DNA of 64,000 nt from Moorena producens 3L (GCF_000211815.1 NZ_GL890815.1:20938-84937), one strand, 5' to 3'; counted from the stretch's first letter, positions 9,275 to 18,662 are shown. The notes: generated by a model from the sequence alone, not told the origin. Numbers and translations: made by a program.

Positions 9275-10831
9275 TCATGCTAAGTTTTGAAAGTTAATCG
9301 TATTGGGCAAAGTGTTGGGCAAAGTGTTGGACAAAGTGTTGGACAAAAAGTTGACTAGCCACTCCTTGAGGTGATATGTAGCGCGGCAGTCATCTTCATT
9401 GTAGCGCTGGATCATTTCGAGAATAGAGTGATTGCCTGTTTGTAACCACTGGTCATACAAACACACAGATTGGGAGCCAGTCATATCGGGGTCTCGCCAC
9501 TCAAAGCCCAAGCATCTCGCCAAATTTTTCAGAGAATAACTCTCCACTGGCATGGTCACAGTATCAATAACTATTTGATGAACATCCACGAAACGATTTA
9601 GCAGGGGTTTAACTATCTGTCGTGGAGTTTGGTAAAGGGTTGCTAAGCGCTTGACCGTGTCAACTTCATACTTGGAAAAATGGAAGATTGGGGCATCTGG
9701 ATAACGCTCAACTAAGTCTAAAAATTGTAGCCAGATGAATCCTTCTTGCCAAGAATGTTCTGCGAATAGGTTATGGAAAGTCTCTGTTTCAGTGCGTCGA
9801 TCAATCACCAACACCCCTAGCAAATACTCCAGGGGCAAATCAGGCTGTGCTTCAATATCAAAATAAAGCTCAACAGATGCTGTCGGTAAAGAGTCTTGAT
9901 TCGGGAGGTCTGCCGAGATTTTGGCATTACCATTCCCTCGCTCTAGTTGTTCGTATTCAAGTATACTAAAGTAATGTTTGGGATAAAGCAGCACCCGGTT
10001 TTGTACCTGAGATTGGGCTTGCTGCACCAACTGGAAAGCTACTGAGCTACCAAAGCTGGGCTCTAATTCAGTAATCGTAGACGTGGCTAAGGATTCGATT
10101 GTGGTTACTCCCAAAGCCTCCAAATCCCGATAGCGGCTGGGTGTTACTCCAGGCAATAGGGAAATGTGCTCCACAGATTTAGCGATCGCATAACAACTGT
10201 GATACCAACAGCAAAGACTACACCGCTGACGGGAAATGAACACCTCTGGTTCTTGTCGCTGCAATAGAGTCTCAATACATTCCGATAGCAGTTGTTCCAT
10301 CAGTGGCACCCATCGTTCTATTACCACGGTGTAGCACTTTTGGTTACGCAAAATTAATGAGCCAGTGGTGGGCCAATGTCCTTGTACTGCTGCTAACAGC
10401 TGAGCACGAAAAGCAGTAAGGATTTTATACTCTGGCTTGGGTCGTTTGCTGAGCTTAATGGTGGTGGGAACATAGATCCAATCACCAAAATTAGAACGTC
10501 CCGGCTGTTTGACCAGCAAATCAGGAAAACATAGCAATGTCACCCCGTCACCAGTTGGCATCAACAGTACCCCTCCAGAAATGTACTCCGTCCCTTGTTG
10601 CATCAGTTTCAAGGTGGCCTGTGCAGCAGCGTGCCAATCTGTTCTGGGGTAGCGGGGTGAGTGGTGGGGCACAGTAGCCAGAATCTGTTGTTTATGGTCT
10701 CGGCTTTTCTGTTGCAGTTTCAGCAGAAAATCTGAGGGTAGGTCTTGCTCTGTGGGGTCTCCATAAATGTCCAAAAACGCTCGACGCCGACAGCGTTTGT
10801 AATCTAAAAGTAATGCGTCCGTCAGCAGCAT
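9275..10831 (-). CDS. TM0106-family RecB-like nuclease with C-terminal RNase H-like domain
   Basis: About 518 aa from the ATG at 10831 (MLLTDALLLDYKRCRRRAFL), the family-typical N-terminus. A second in-frame ATG at 10852 lies inside a fossil IS end and is probably not the ancestral start. The N-terminal half is RecB/Cas4-like: an early Cys in YKRCRRR, FPDLLVK, IKLSKRPKPEY, and a CSLCCWYHSC cluster (Cx2Cx5C), together resembling the Fe-S nuclease cage of AddB/Cas4. The C-terminal half is a DEDD/RNase H-like exonuclease fold with ELYFDIEAQ and YNEDDCRATYHLKEWL. The last residues are an NTLSNTLPNTLPNT tail encoded by a 12-bp tandem repeat, probably dispensable. It likely acts in DNA repair or processing; the substrate is unknown. 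Confidence 0.85.
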   Translation of the reverse strand: MLLTDALLLDYKRCRRRAFLDIYGDPTEQDLPSDFLLKLQQKSRDHKQQILATVPHHSPRYPRTDWHAAAQATLKLMQQGTEYISGGVLLMPTGDGVTLLCFPDLLVKQPGRSNFGDWIYVPTTIKLSKRPKPEYKILTAFRAQLLAAVQGHWPTTGSLILRNQKCYTVVIERWVPLMEQLLSECIETLLQRQEPEVFISRQRCSLCCWYHSCYAIAKSVEHISLLPGVTPSRYRDLEALGVTTIESLATSTITELEPSFGSSVAFQLVQQAQSQVQNRVLLYPKHYFSILEYEQLERGNGNAKISADLPNQDSLPTASVELYFDIEAQPDLPLEYLLGVLVIDRRTETETFHNLFAEHSWQEGFIWLQFLDLVERYPDAPIFHFSKYEVDTVKRLATLYQTPRQIVKPLLNRFVDVHQIVIDTVTMPVESYSLKNLARCLGFEWRDPDMTGSQSVCLYDQWLQTGNHSILEMIQRYNEDDCRATYHLKEWLVNFLSNTLSNTLPNTLPNTINFQNLA

Positions 10832-10845
10832 AATTATAGTTTCAG

Positions 10846-10893
10846 GTGACATACTCCCACACTCACCTTGTCAGGTTGAGTGTGGGCTTCTTA
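10846..10893 (-). mobile_element. Fossil IS200/IS605-type right end without transposase
   Basis: Reading the minus strand, AGAAGCCCACACTCA...TGAGTGTGGGAGTATGTCAC forms a 10-bp stem (10856-10865 with 10877-10886) followed by GGGAGTATGTCAC. The same 13-nt terminus follows the intact solo TnpB element at 35810-35822, which also begins its hairpin with AGAAGCCCA. No tnpB is recognisable in the next 700 bp, so this looks like a decayed element end. Its last bases overlap the ATG at 10852 that extends the adjacent nuclease ORF. Confidence 0.65.
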
Positions 10894-11652
10894 CCAACAC
10901 CAGCCATCGCTATCGGCTTTCGCCGACGCGGGGCGCGTTCGGTTACTCGGTAAGCTTTATTAACGATACGGGATGCCCCTCCGCACCGGAACAATTAAAA
11001 AAAGTTCTTTTTTTTACTTAGCAGGTGGCGGTTAGCTCTTAATTTGTTTTCCCTACTATTTTCAGTATAACGTTTTTCAGGCTGTTTATCAGAGTTCCTG
11101 TCCGGGATTCATCCCTGGAGACGAAACCTTAGGATAGTGGAGCCAAAATCGGCAAAGTTTTAACCCTTTTACGCATAACCGACTAACCATAAAGGCGACC
11201 CTATCCTTACGGTAACTTTAAACACTCATGGCGTAGCATTGAGGTGTGGGGCATAAGAGCGGAGGAAGCTAACCCCCCATGGCTAGTGATACTCGCCGCT
11301 AGGCGTAAGATATCACCAGCCATGCAGGATGAATTAATCCGGTCAACCCGGATTGATTGATCAATCCAGGGTTTATCCCGCTTTTATTAATTTATGTAAA
11401 TTTACCGAAACATTGACTGAGCAACCAGGGATTACTTAACAATTATTTACATAAAGGCTTGATTTAATTTTACCGAATCCCACCGCCCAAAAGTCTAGTA
11501 ATCACGGGCTTTCGCTCTCTAATCAAGGGTAATCAAAGCAAGACTGGCAACGGAATCGACTTTTCCAAAAAAATTAATTATGAGACCGTGCTGGTAAAAT
11601 CTTTATAAAAGATTAAATCTTTAAGAGATCACTGTAAGAGTCTATCAAAAAC
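10894..11652. other. Long intergenic region upstream of psaK
   Basis: About 760 bp without a convincing ORF. The part next to the fossil IS end (10894-11000) may be decayed tnpB or guide-RNA sequence. It includes GGCTTTCGCCGACGCGGGGCGCG. Further on are several inverted repeats, such as AATCCGG-TCAA-CCCGGATTGATTGATCAATCC (about 11334-11368) and GGTGATATCTTACGC/GCGAGTATCACTAGCC on the minus strand. The psaK promoter and leader should lie in the last 150 bp. I found no standard structured RNA signature here. Confidence 0.5.
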
Positions 11653-11665
11653 AGGAGAACACAAA

Positions 11666-11935
11666 TTGACTTACTCAATCTTGCTTGCTGCTGCATCTGC
11701 CGTTCCCAACACCCTGGAATGGAGCCCGACAGTCGGAATCATCATGATTGTCTGCAATGTCCTAGCGATTGCCTTCGGAAAAGCTACTATCCAGAATCCT
11801 AGCGCAGGTCCGGCATTGCCTATGCCTGAGTTCTTCGGTGGCATGGGTCTTCCCGCCCTACTGGCAACCACCAGCTTCGGTCACATCCTAGGACTAGGCA
11901 CTATCTTAGGATTGGCTAACATGGGGATTATCTAG
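11666..11935 (+). CDS. psaK: Photosystem I subunit PsaK
   Basis: 89 aa. PsaK is a small PSI antenna-side membrane subunit with two transmembrane helices that binds chlorophyll and helps connect peripheral antenna. The sequence has the family core TLEWSPTVGIIMIVCNVLAI, AFGKATIQNPSAGPALP, and the second helix LPALLATTSFGHILGLGTILGL. The start is TTG at 11666, set by a strong AGGAG at 11653-11657 with 8-nt spacing; no ATG is available. A non-ATG start with an otherwise optimal ribosome site is notable for an abundant protein. It stands alone on the plus strand, facing the convergent sugar kinase. Confidence 0.95.
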   Translation: MTYSILLAAASAVPNTLEWSPTVGIIMIVCNVLAIAFGKATIQNPSAGPALPMPEFFGGMGLPALLATTSFGHILGLGTILGLANMGII

Positions 11936-12062
11936 AAGTTAGTAGCTGTGGGGTATAGGGCGAACGGGAGTAGAGATGATGGTCAGGTTGAGCCAGAGGT
12001 GATGACTCAGAGCAGATTCTCACCCGGTCACCCTACACTCGGTCACCCTCTAGCCGATCACC

Positions 12063-13355
12063 CTATACCCGATCTTCTAACAGGCATCCCTGCTTTGCTA
12101 ATAGTGCTGTACCATAAGCAGCCGCTGTGTGAAGGGATGTCAACATCGGTACCATGAGCTGACGCTCTCGAATCCTTGTCCAGGTAGGATTTTTGGCACC
12201 ACCACCAGCAGTATAGACACCGGTTAAGGGACTTGCTCCGAGCTGTTGCAACAAGCTATATCCCCTAGCTTCAATTCGCGCTATGCTTTCGAGCATTCCT
12301 TGGAGAAATTCCACGGAATTATCGGGTTTGGGTTCCAATCTTGGCCGGAGATCAGGGTCATTAATGGGAAAGCGATCGCCTGGTCTAAGTAAGGGATAAT
12401 AATCCAAGGCACTTTCTTGCTCCGGGTCGATTTGAGAGCTGAGACTTTCTAATTCTCTGTCACTGAAAAAGTGGCGTAGTACTGCTCCACCCGTGTTGGA
12501 TGCGCCACCGGTAAGCCATAAATTTCCCAATCGATGACTGTAAATCCCAAATTTGGCGTCTTCTAGAGGAGTGGTACTCAATAGTTTCAATACCACGGTA
12601 GACCCAAGGGAGGTTACCGCTTCACCTGGTTGTTTGGCACCACTAGCGATAAATGCGGCAATACTATCGGTGGTACCTGTACAGACTAGACAATCTGGTG
12701 ATAATCCCAAGCCGTGAGCTACCTCAGGGGTTACAACTCCTACTGGTGTACCGGGAGCCAAGACGTTGGGTAGCATGGGTGACACCGGTAGCTGTTTGAG
12801 CCAGTCAGGATAGCAAAGATTTTCAGGATTATAACCGAGCTTTAAGGCATTGTGATCATCACTTATGCCTAGTTTTCCATGCAATAGAAAGGCTAACCAG
12901 TCCGCTTGATGGAGGAAGTATAGGGGATTAGTTTCAGCAGAGCTTTTGCTGATCAGATCTGTACAGTCATACCACCAGAGAAGTTTGGCAAGGCTGGAGG
13001 TAGCACTTAAAACGACATGGTTGGGAGGAGCAATGGTTCTAAGTTGTTCCATCACAGCTACTCCTCGTGGATCGTTGTAAAGGATGGGTGCATCTACAGG
13101 TTGACCGATGCGATCGCATAACAAAACTGTTGCGGAGGTGCCATTAATTGCGATCGCATTAATTTCACCCTTGATTGACTGGGGAATTTGCTCAATCAGG
13201 GAAAATAATACCTTCTGCCAGTGTGTTGCGGTATCGATGGTGATGGCTTGGATTGGAAAGGGATATTGAGTCTCGGCAAAGATAGTACCAACAGAGTCGA
13301 TCACTACTGCCCGTGCGCCAGAGGTTCCGAAATCGATGCCTAGATAGACAGTCAT
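12063..13355 (-). CDS. FGGY-family pentulose kinase (D-ribulokinase-like)
   Basis: 430 aa sugar kinase of the FGGY/actin-ATPase fold. N-terminal phosphate-1 motif YLGIDFGTSGARAVVID; C-terminal nucleotide region GEAVTSLGSTVVLKLL, GGASNTGGAVLRHFF and TAGGGAKNPTWTRIRE. It is shorter than E. coli xylulokinase (~484 aa). Length and motifs fit the cyanobacterial/plant group that includes the Synechococcus elongatus SePSK and plant XK-1 proteins, reported to phosphorylate D-ribulose. Substrate assignment rests on that resemblance only. The start is ATG at 13355. The preceding gap holds GGGATTA heptamers and TTCTACATTCTGCA repeats. It may be monocistronic. Confidence 0.85.
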   Translation of the reverse strand: MTVYLGIDFGTSGARAVVIDSVGTIFAETQYPFPIQAITIDTATHWQKVLFSLIEQIPQSIKGEINAIAINGTSATVLLCDRIGQPVDAPILYNDPRGVAVMEQLRTIAPPNHVVLSATSSLAKLLWWYDCTDLISKSSAETNPLYFLHQADWLAFLLHGKLGISDDHNALKLGYNPENLCYPDWLKQLPVSPMLPNVLAPGTPVGVVTPEVAHGLGLSPDCLVCTGTTDSIAAFIASGAKQPGEAVTSLGSTVVLKLLSTTPLEDAKFGIYSHRLGNLWLTGGASNTGGAVLRHFFSDRELESLSSQIDPEQESALDYYPLLRPGDRFPINDPDLRPRLEPKPDNSVEFLQGMLESIARIEARGYSLLQQLGASPLTGVYTAGGGAKNPTWTRIRERQLMVPMLTSLHTAAAYGTALLAKQGCLLEDRV

Positions 13356-13455
13356 TAGGGATTAGGGATTAGGGAATTTAGAATGTAGAATTTAGAATAT
13401 TAGAATTTGGAATTTTACCTCATTCTACATTCTGCATTCTACATTCTGCATTCCA
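13347..13455. repeat. GGGATTA heptamers and ATTCTACATTCTGC repeats
   Basis: Three copies of (TA)GGGATT are followed by TAGAATGTAGAATTTAGAA and by TTCTACATTCTGCATTCTACATTCTGCATTC on the same strand. The two blocks are partly inverted relative to each other and could fold. The same GCAGAATGTAGAAT family recurs at 50574-50615. Confidence 0.7.
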
Positions 13456-13458
13456 CCT

Positions 13459-13797
13459 TTAGCCTACTGCAAAACCTGTATATTGTCTTACTTGAGGATG
13501 GCGGAAACCAAGTACAATATCGTTTGCGGGAATACCTGCTTCCAGTAAATCGGTAGCAATCCCCTCTTCCGTATCATCGTATTGAATCCAGATTTTGTCA
13601 CCAATTAAATCTAGGTGAATGGGTGTAGCGTGTAGGTACTGGTCATCATTCCAACCTATGTCTAATACTAAATAGTGTCCTCGCTGATCATCGAAAAGCA
13701 CTTTAGAGTCATAGCTGTCAGGTAGGGAAGCACGATACTCAGCGTGTTCCATTAATACTTTTTTGATGATGTCTTGGTAGTTTAATCTGGTATCCAT
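13459..13797 (-). CDS. xisI: XisI-like fdxN excision controlling factor
   Basis: 112 aa. Matches the XisI family through YQDIIKKVLMEHAEYRAS at the N-terminus, HYLVLDIGWNDDQYLHATPIHLDLIGDKIWIQ-type central strands and IPANDIVLGFRHPQVRQYTGFAVG at the end. In Anabaena, XisH and XisI control excision of the fdxN element together with the recombinase XisF. In other cyanobacteria the pair is common without any such element and its role is unclear. The gene overlaps the upstream xisH by 16 bp, so the two are almost certainly translated from one message. No recombinase or fdxN is present here. Family call is firm; role is not. Confidence 0.92.
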   Translation of the reverse strand: MDTRLNYQDIIKKVLMEHAEYRASLPDSYDSKVLFDDQRGHYLVLDIGWNDDQYLHATPIHLDLIGDKIWIQYDDTEEGIATDLLEAGIPANDIVLGFRHPQVRQYTGFAVG

Positions 13798-14201
13798 TGA
13801 ATCAGCGTTTCACTATCGTGATCAAAAACAATTAATTTAATAATTTGGTTCCTTAGCAATACCTTTCCCAATTCTATGGTAAACACGTTTTTAAAGGTCA
13901 GTCTAGAAACGGCAAGATAAAGACAGCGCTCTACACCCATTTCATCCAGGACTTGACGATACAGGATATACTGCCCTAAAGCCTGCTCTAAATCTTTTAC
14001 ATCAGACTTTCCTACAAAACTCTTGACTTCAACAACAATTTTTTGTATTCCTTTTTCAGCACTAATTAGACGTTCCGCACCAAGATCAGCAGATAAGCGT
14101 TTGTGGCCTATCTGTAGGGGAAATGGATCATGGGTAATTGTCCAGCCATCCTTTTGTAAGGCACGCTTAACCGTATTGTGGTATATGTCTCGCCTTGCCA
14201 T
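13782..14201 (-). CDS. xisH: XisH-like fdxN excision controlling factor
   Basis: 139 aa. Family-typical start MARRDIYHNTVKRALQKDGW, then DPFPLQIG, SADLGAERLISAEKG, IVVEVKSFVGKSDVKDLEQA, and the end VFDHDSETLIQWIPD. The D...E-V-K spacing (ADLGAER...VVEVKSF) matches a PD-(D/E)XK nuclease-like core, in line with descriptions of the family, so nuclease activity is possible but unproven. First gene of a two-gene unit with xisI. The invariant overlap of the two genes and their scattered distribution invite comparison with toxin-antitoxin pairs, which is inference only. Confidence 0.92.
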   Translation of the reverse strand: MARRDIYHNTVKRALQKDGWTITHDPFPLQIGHKRLSADLGAERLISAEKGIQKIVVEVKSFVGKSDVKDLEQALGQYILYRQVLDEMGVERCLYLAVSRLTFKNVFTIELGKVLLRNQIIKLIVFDHDSETLIQWIPD

Positions 14202-14309
14202 CTCAATCTCTTCCCTCTAGCATCATCCTCAACTAGGATGGAAACTCAAATAGCGATCGCATCAGAAAAGCCATCCCTGAAACATGCCCTATAACTGACC
14301 CACTAAGCA

Positions 14310-17294
14310 CTAAGCACTTAGCAGTCCTTCCTGTCGCGGGTACTCCTGCAAAACCTCCTTCAAATACTGCCCTGTATAGGAATTAGGATGCTCTGCTACC
14401 TCCTCTGGTGTTCCAGAGGCAATTACTTCTCCCCCTTTATCCCCACCTTCTGGTCCTAAGTCTATTACCCAATCAGCACAGCGAATCACATCTAAATTGT
14501 GTTCAATCACCAAAACAGAATTTCCTTTATCTACCAACCGCTGCAATACATTTAACAAGTGATGAACATCATAAAATGACAATCCTGTTGTCGGTTCATC
14601 GATTAAATACAATGTCTTTCCCGTTGCCCGACGTGACAATTCTGTTGCCAACTTCACCCGCTGTGCTTCTCCACCAGATAATGTCGGTGCTGGTTGCCCT
14701 AAGTGAATATATCCTAACCCCACATCTACTAAGGTTTGTAACCGAGATGCTGCTCTTGGAATATTCTTAAATACCTCCAACGCTTCTTCCACTGGCATAT
14801 TTAAAATATCAGCAATGGAATATCCTTTATACTTCACTTGCAACGTTTCTCTATTATATCTCGCTCCCTTACAAACATCGCATTGTACATAGACATCGGG
14901 CAAAAAGTTCATCTCAATGATATTCACCCCCTGTCCCGAACAAGCTTCGCAACGTCCTCCTTTGACATTAAATGAAAATTGGCCTGGCTTGTAACCTCTA
15001 GCTTTAGCTTCAATAGTTTTAGAAAATACCTCTCGAATGGTATCAAATACTCCTGTATAGGTAGCAGTATTAGACCGAGGAGTGCGACCAATGGGAGATT
15101 GATCGATTACGATTGCTTTATTAATAGCGTTGAGTCCCTCAACTTGATCCAATTGTTTGGGAAAGGGTACTTTACGAGTCAGATGATGTTGTAATGCTGG
15201 GTAAAGTAATTCGTTTACTAACGTAGATTTACCAGAACCAGATACACCTGTAATGCTGACTAATTTCCCTAGTGGTATCTCTACTTCAATGTGTTTGAGA
15301 TTGTTACGATGAGCATTTTTAATCACAAATGAACGACCATTTCCCTCTCGACGTTGACTAGGAGTTTCAATTACTTGGCGTTTTGATAAATACGCTCCCG
15401 TCAGGGAATTTTCACTTTTTATTATAGTTTCTAAATCCCCTTGAGCAACAATTTCTCCCCCATGAATTCCAGCTTTCGGACCAATATCGACAATATGATC
15501 GGCAGTGCGAATGGTTTCTTCATCATGTTCTACAACAATCAAGGTATTCCCCAAATCTCGCAATTTGATCAGGGTAGTGAGTAACCGTCCATTATCTCTT
15601 TGGTGCAATCCAATACTCGGTTCATCTAATACATACAAAACTCCAGTCAAGCCTGCTCCAATCTGAGTCGCTAGGCGAATCCGTTGAGCTTCTCCACCAG
15701 AAAGGGTCATGGCTGGACGGTCAAGGGTAAGATAATCTAATCCTACATCAAGCAGAAATTGTAATCGGGCTTTAATTTCTTTGAGGGCAAGGTCACCAAT
15801 TTGAGCTTGGCGGGGGGAGAGTTGTAAGTTATCAATCCGTTGACGACATTGGCGAATTGAGACACTAGTTAAATCATCAATATGATATTGTCCTAACCGC
15901 ACCGATAGTGCTTCTGGTTTGAGCCGTTTACCATGACACTCTGGACAGGGTTGATAAATTAAATACTGCTCTAGTTTGTGTTTTGATGCTTCAGAGCTAG
16001 TGTCTTTGTACTGTTTTTCGAGGATCGGGATAATGCCAGCATAGCGCTTGTAGTACCCTTTTTCTTTGCCATAAGCAGAATTATTTTGAATGTAGATTTT
16101 TTCGTCGGTGCCGTAGAGCAGGATGTCTTGTTGTTCAGAGGTTAGCTGATTCCAGGGAGTTTGGATTTCAAAACCATAGGCTTGTCCTACGCTATAGAGT
16201 AGGGAGATGTAGTAGGTGTTGTCTTTTTCTGACCAGGGGGCAATAGCACTATATAAGGGTTGAGTAGGGTCAGGTACTACTAGTTCTGGAGAAAAGGTTT
16301 GTAAATTACCGATACCGTGACAAAATGGACAAGCGCCGTAGGGGGAGTTAAAGGAAAATAATCGGGGAGATAATTCTTCCATTACTGCCCCATGTTCTGG
16401 GCAAGCAAAGTTTTCTGAAAAGACGATTTCTTGGGGAAGGTCTTGGTCAGATGAACTACCCTTTTTGCGAGCCGTACGTTTATAATTATGATCAGATTTG
16501 ACCTCTGCTGGCTGTGCTGATGTATTATCTAAAACTTGGATAACTGCAATTCCAGTAGAACGTTTTAGGCAAGTAGCAAGGGAATCGGTAATCCGTTCTT
16601 GAATACTAGGCTTTTTGATGAGACGGTCAACCACCACTTCAATGTTGTGGGTATAATTTTTATCCAATTCGATGGTATCGGAGAGGTCAAAGGTTTCACC
16701 ATCGACTCTGACTCGCACAAATCCTTCGGTGGCTAAGCTGGATAATAGTTTCTTGTGAGTGCCTTTTTTGCCTCGGATAACGGGAGCCAGGATATGGAAG
16801 CGAGTCCGGTCAGGGAGTTCCATAATGCGATCGCACATCTGGTCGATGGTCTGGGGAGCAATATTGCGATCGCATCGGGGACAATAGGGTTCACCAGCCC
16901 TTCCAAACAGTAATCGCAGGTAATCGTAAATCTCTGTAACTGTACCAACGGTGGAACGGGGGTTATGGGATGTAGATTTCTGGTCAATGGAGATAGCGGG
17001 GCTTAAGCCTTCGATGGCATCCACATCCGGTTTATCCAGTTGTCCCAGGAATTGACGAGCATAGGCACTAAGGGATTCTACATAACGGCGTTGTCCTTCC
17101 GCAAAGATAGTGTCGAATGCCAGGGAGGATTTGCCGGAACCGGAAACACCAGTAAAGACAATAATGCGATCGCGTGGCAGTTCCAGATCAATATTTTTCA
17201 GGTTATGCTGTCTAGCCCCCCGAATCCGAATGGTGTTTTGAGCAGAGTTAGGGGTGTGGTCTTGGGTGTGGTTGGGGTTAGAGGATTTTGGCAT
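14310..17294 (-). CDS. uvrA: Excinuclease ABC subunit A
   Basis: About 994 aa DNA-damage sensor of nucleotide excision repair, an ABC ATPase working with UvrB and UvrC. First Walker A FTGVSGSGKSSLAFDTIFAEGQRRY, then a CPRCDRNIAP-type zinc site and CPFCHGIGNL. First signature LSGGEAQRIRLATQIG with Walker B VLYVLDEPSIGLHQRD. Second Walker A ITGVSGSGKSTLVNELLYP, zinc finger GGRCEACSGQG...CDVCKGARYN, second signature LSGGEAQRVKLATELS. All are intact. The ATG at 17294 (MPKSSNP) gives the usual length. A TTG at 17324 would add ten residues and overlaps an AAGGAG sequence, so the start is uncertain by that amount. It appears to be monocistronic. Confidence 0.96.
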   Translation of the reverse strand: MPKSSNPNHTQDHTPNSAQNTIRIRGARQHNLKNIDLELPRDRIIVFTGVSGSGKSSLAFDTIFAEGQRRYVESLSAYARQFLGQLDKPDVDAIEGLSPAISIDQKSTSHNPRSTVGTVTEIYDYLRLLFGRAGEPYCPRCDRNIAPQTIDQMCDRIMELPDRTRFHILAPVIRGKKGTHKKLLSSLATEGFVRVRVDGETFDLSDTIELDKNYTHNIEVVVDRLIKKPSIQERITDSLATCLKRSTGIAVIQVLDNTSAQPAEVKSDHNYKRTARKKGSSSDQDLPQEIVFSENFACPEHGAVMEELSPRLFSFNSPYGACPFCHGIGNLQTFSPELVVPDPTQPLYSAIAPWSEKDNTYYISLLYSVGQAYGFEIQTPWNQLTSEQQDILLYGTDEKIYIQNNSAYGKEKGYYKRYAGIIPILEKQYKDTSSEASKHKLEQYLIYQPCPECHGKRLKPEALSVRLGQYHIDDLTSVSIRQCRQRIDNLQLSPRQAQIGDLALKEIKARLQFLLDVGLDYLTLDRPAMTLSGGEAQRIRLATQIGAGLTGVLYVLDEPSIGLHQRDNGRLLTTLIKLRDLGNTLIVVEHDEETIRTADHIVDIGPKAGIHGGEIVAQGDLETIIKSENSLTGAYLSKRQVIETPSQRREGNGRSFVIKNAHRNNLKHIEVEIPLGKLVSITGVSGSGKSTLVNELLYPALQHHLTRKVPFPKQLDQVEGLNAINKAIVIDQSPIGRTPRSNTATYTGVFDTIREVFSKTIEAKARGYKPGQFSFNVKGGRCEACSGQGVNIIEMNFLPDVYVQCDVCKGARYNRETLQVKYKGYSIADILNMPVEEALEVFKNIPRAASRLQTLVDVGLGYIHLGQPAPTLSGGEAQRVKLATELSRRATGKTLYLIDEPTTGLSFYDVHHLLNVLQRLVDKGNSVLVIEHNLDVIRCADWVIDLGPEGGDKGGEVIASGTPEEVAEHPNSYTGQYLKEVLQEYPRQEGLLSA

Positions 17295-17324
17295 GACCGA
17301 CAGCGGCTTTAAACTCCTTAACAA

Positions 17325-17624
17325 TAGTAGCGCTATCCGTTCCTATAGTAATGTTAAACCTAAGCATTCAGACCTTTGCCGAACGCCCTCTAGCTTTCAG
17401 CTTGAGCGATCGCAGATTGAAATTGTATAGTTTTTGTATAGTTTTCAGTAAACTTGAAACACTCCAAACCCCACTCCCGAGCTCCTGAGCCCCCCTGCAC
17501 CCTTGCCGATTCAATCTATAAATTAGATGCACCCGCAGCTTAGCCATTACCCGAGAATAGATCCCCGTGAAGGGATATTATAGTTACTTAAACCGACATG
17601 ATCTAACCATTACCTCTAAGTCAA
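17325..17624. other. Divergent intergenic region uvrA / K+ channel
   Basis: About 300 bp between divergent genes, so it should hold both promoters. A HIP1 site (GAGCGATCGCAG) is present at ~17405. TTTTTGTATAGTTTTCAG and TTGTATAGTTTTTGTATAG give AT-rich -10-like candidates, but I cannot fix a promoter. No ORF or RNA gene is seen. Confidence 0.45.
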
Positions 17625-18662
17625 ATGATCTTACTATGGAATCGAAAATTCTGGAATTTTTTGCGCAGTGAAAACCTTGATAAAGTAATGATTATTATTA
17701 TAATAATTATTACTATTAACACCATCACTATATCATGGCTGGAACCAGATATCTCAAAAGCAGATGCTTTCTGGTGGAGCATCGTCACCCTAACAACTGT
17801 TGGCTATGGTGATATCACACCTGTCACAGTTGGTGGTCGCTTTATTGCTATTCTCGATATGTTTGTGGGGATTGGATTCTTAGCCATCTTCACCGCTACC
17901 CTCGCTGGTATTTTTGTCGATCAAAAAATTAAAAATGATCTAGGTATGGGGTCTTATAAATTTAACAATCACTTGATTATTTCCGAATGGAATTCTAGAG
18001 CACAATTTATTATAAATGAGTTGCGAAAGTTTCCTAAAACTCAAGATGATAAAATTATTTTAATTGCCAATATAGACCGGAAGCCTATCGAAGACAATAA
18101 TTTGTTTTTTATTAAGGGCAACGTATGTGATGAAACCTTGAATCGAGCCAACTTGATCCAGGCTAGAACTGTTATAATTTTAGGGGATGACAGCATAGAT
18201 GAAACAGCTCGCGACGCCAAAGTTATACTATCTACCCTGACAGTAGAAAGTATTAATCCCAACGCTTACACAGTTGTGGAGCTGGTAGATGAAACTCATG
18301 TTAAATCCTGTCAGCGGGCTAAGGTTGACGAAATAATCGTTAGCAGTGAGTTAAGTAGCATGCTCATTTCCCAAGCTGCTCTTAACCATGGAATTACCAA
18401 AGTTGTCTCTGAAATATTAAGTACTCAAAGTGGCAACAAGCTTTATAAAATTGCGATACCTGAATCTCGGGTGGGTAGTTCCTTTATGGAAGTATTTACG
18501 TATATGAAGCAAGCCTATCAAAGTATTGTCCTAGCAGTACAAAAAGGAATTGAAGGAGATGTTATCTCCAATCCACCGACAGATTATAAACTTGAGAATG
18601 GTGACTATTTAATTGTCGTTGCTCAAGATGAACCACGACCGCTACAGAAATCTTCAACGTAA
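17625..18662 (+). CDS. Two-TM potassium channel with RCK/TrkA-N and TrkA-C domains
   Basis: 345 aa. The layout matches MthK-type channels. TM1 is very isoleucine-rich (about residues 20-38, IIIIIIITINTITI). The pore helix and selectivity filter TLTTVGYGDITP are at 56-65. TM2 (about 70-97) precedes a cytosolic NAD-binding RCK domain (from ~105: NNHLIISEWNSRA; aspartates at NIDRK; GDDSIDETARDAKV). A C-terminal TrkA-C-like segment reads SRVGSSFMEVFTYMKQ...LENGDYLIVVAQ. Classical RCK GxGxxG is replaced by IISEWN, so nucleotide binding may be altered. It conducts K+ across the plasma membrane, gated by a ligand. No partner gene is adjacent. Confidence 0.9.
   Translation: MILLWNRKFWNFLRSENLDKVMIIIIIIITINTITISWLEPDISKADAFWWSIVTLTTVGYGDITPVTVGGRFIAILDMFVGIGFLAIFTATLAGIFVDQKIKNDLGMGSYKFNNHLIISEWNSRAQFIINELRKFPKTQDDKIILIANIDRKPIEDNNLFFIKGNVCDETLNRANLIQARTVIILGDDSIDETARDAKVILSTLTVESINPNAYTVVELVDETHVKSCQRAKVDEIIVSSELSSMLISQAALNHGITKVVSEILSTQSGNKLYKIAIPESRVGSSFMEVFTYMKQAYQSIVLAVQKGIEGDVISNPPTDYKLENGDYLIVVAQDEPRPLQKSST

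Noticed and set aside
10894..11652. Structured RNA gene (tmRNA, RNase P, SRP or 6S) in the gap before psaK
   Set aside because: None of the conserved cores of these RNAs could be found on either strand. An unknown RNA cannot be excluded.
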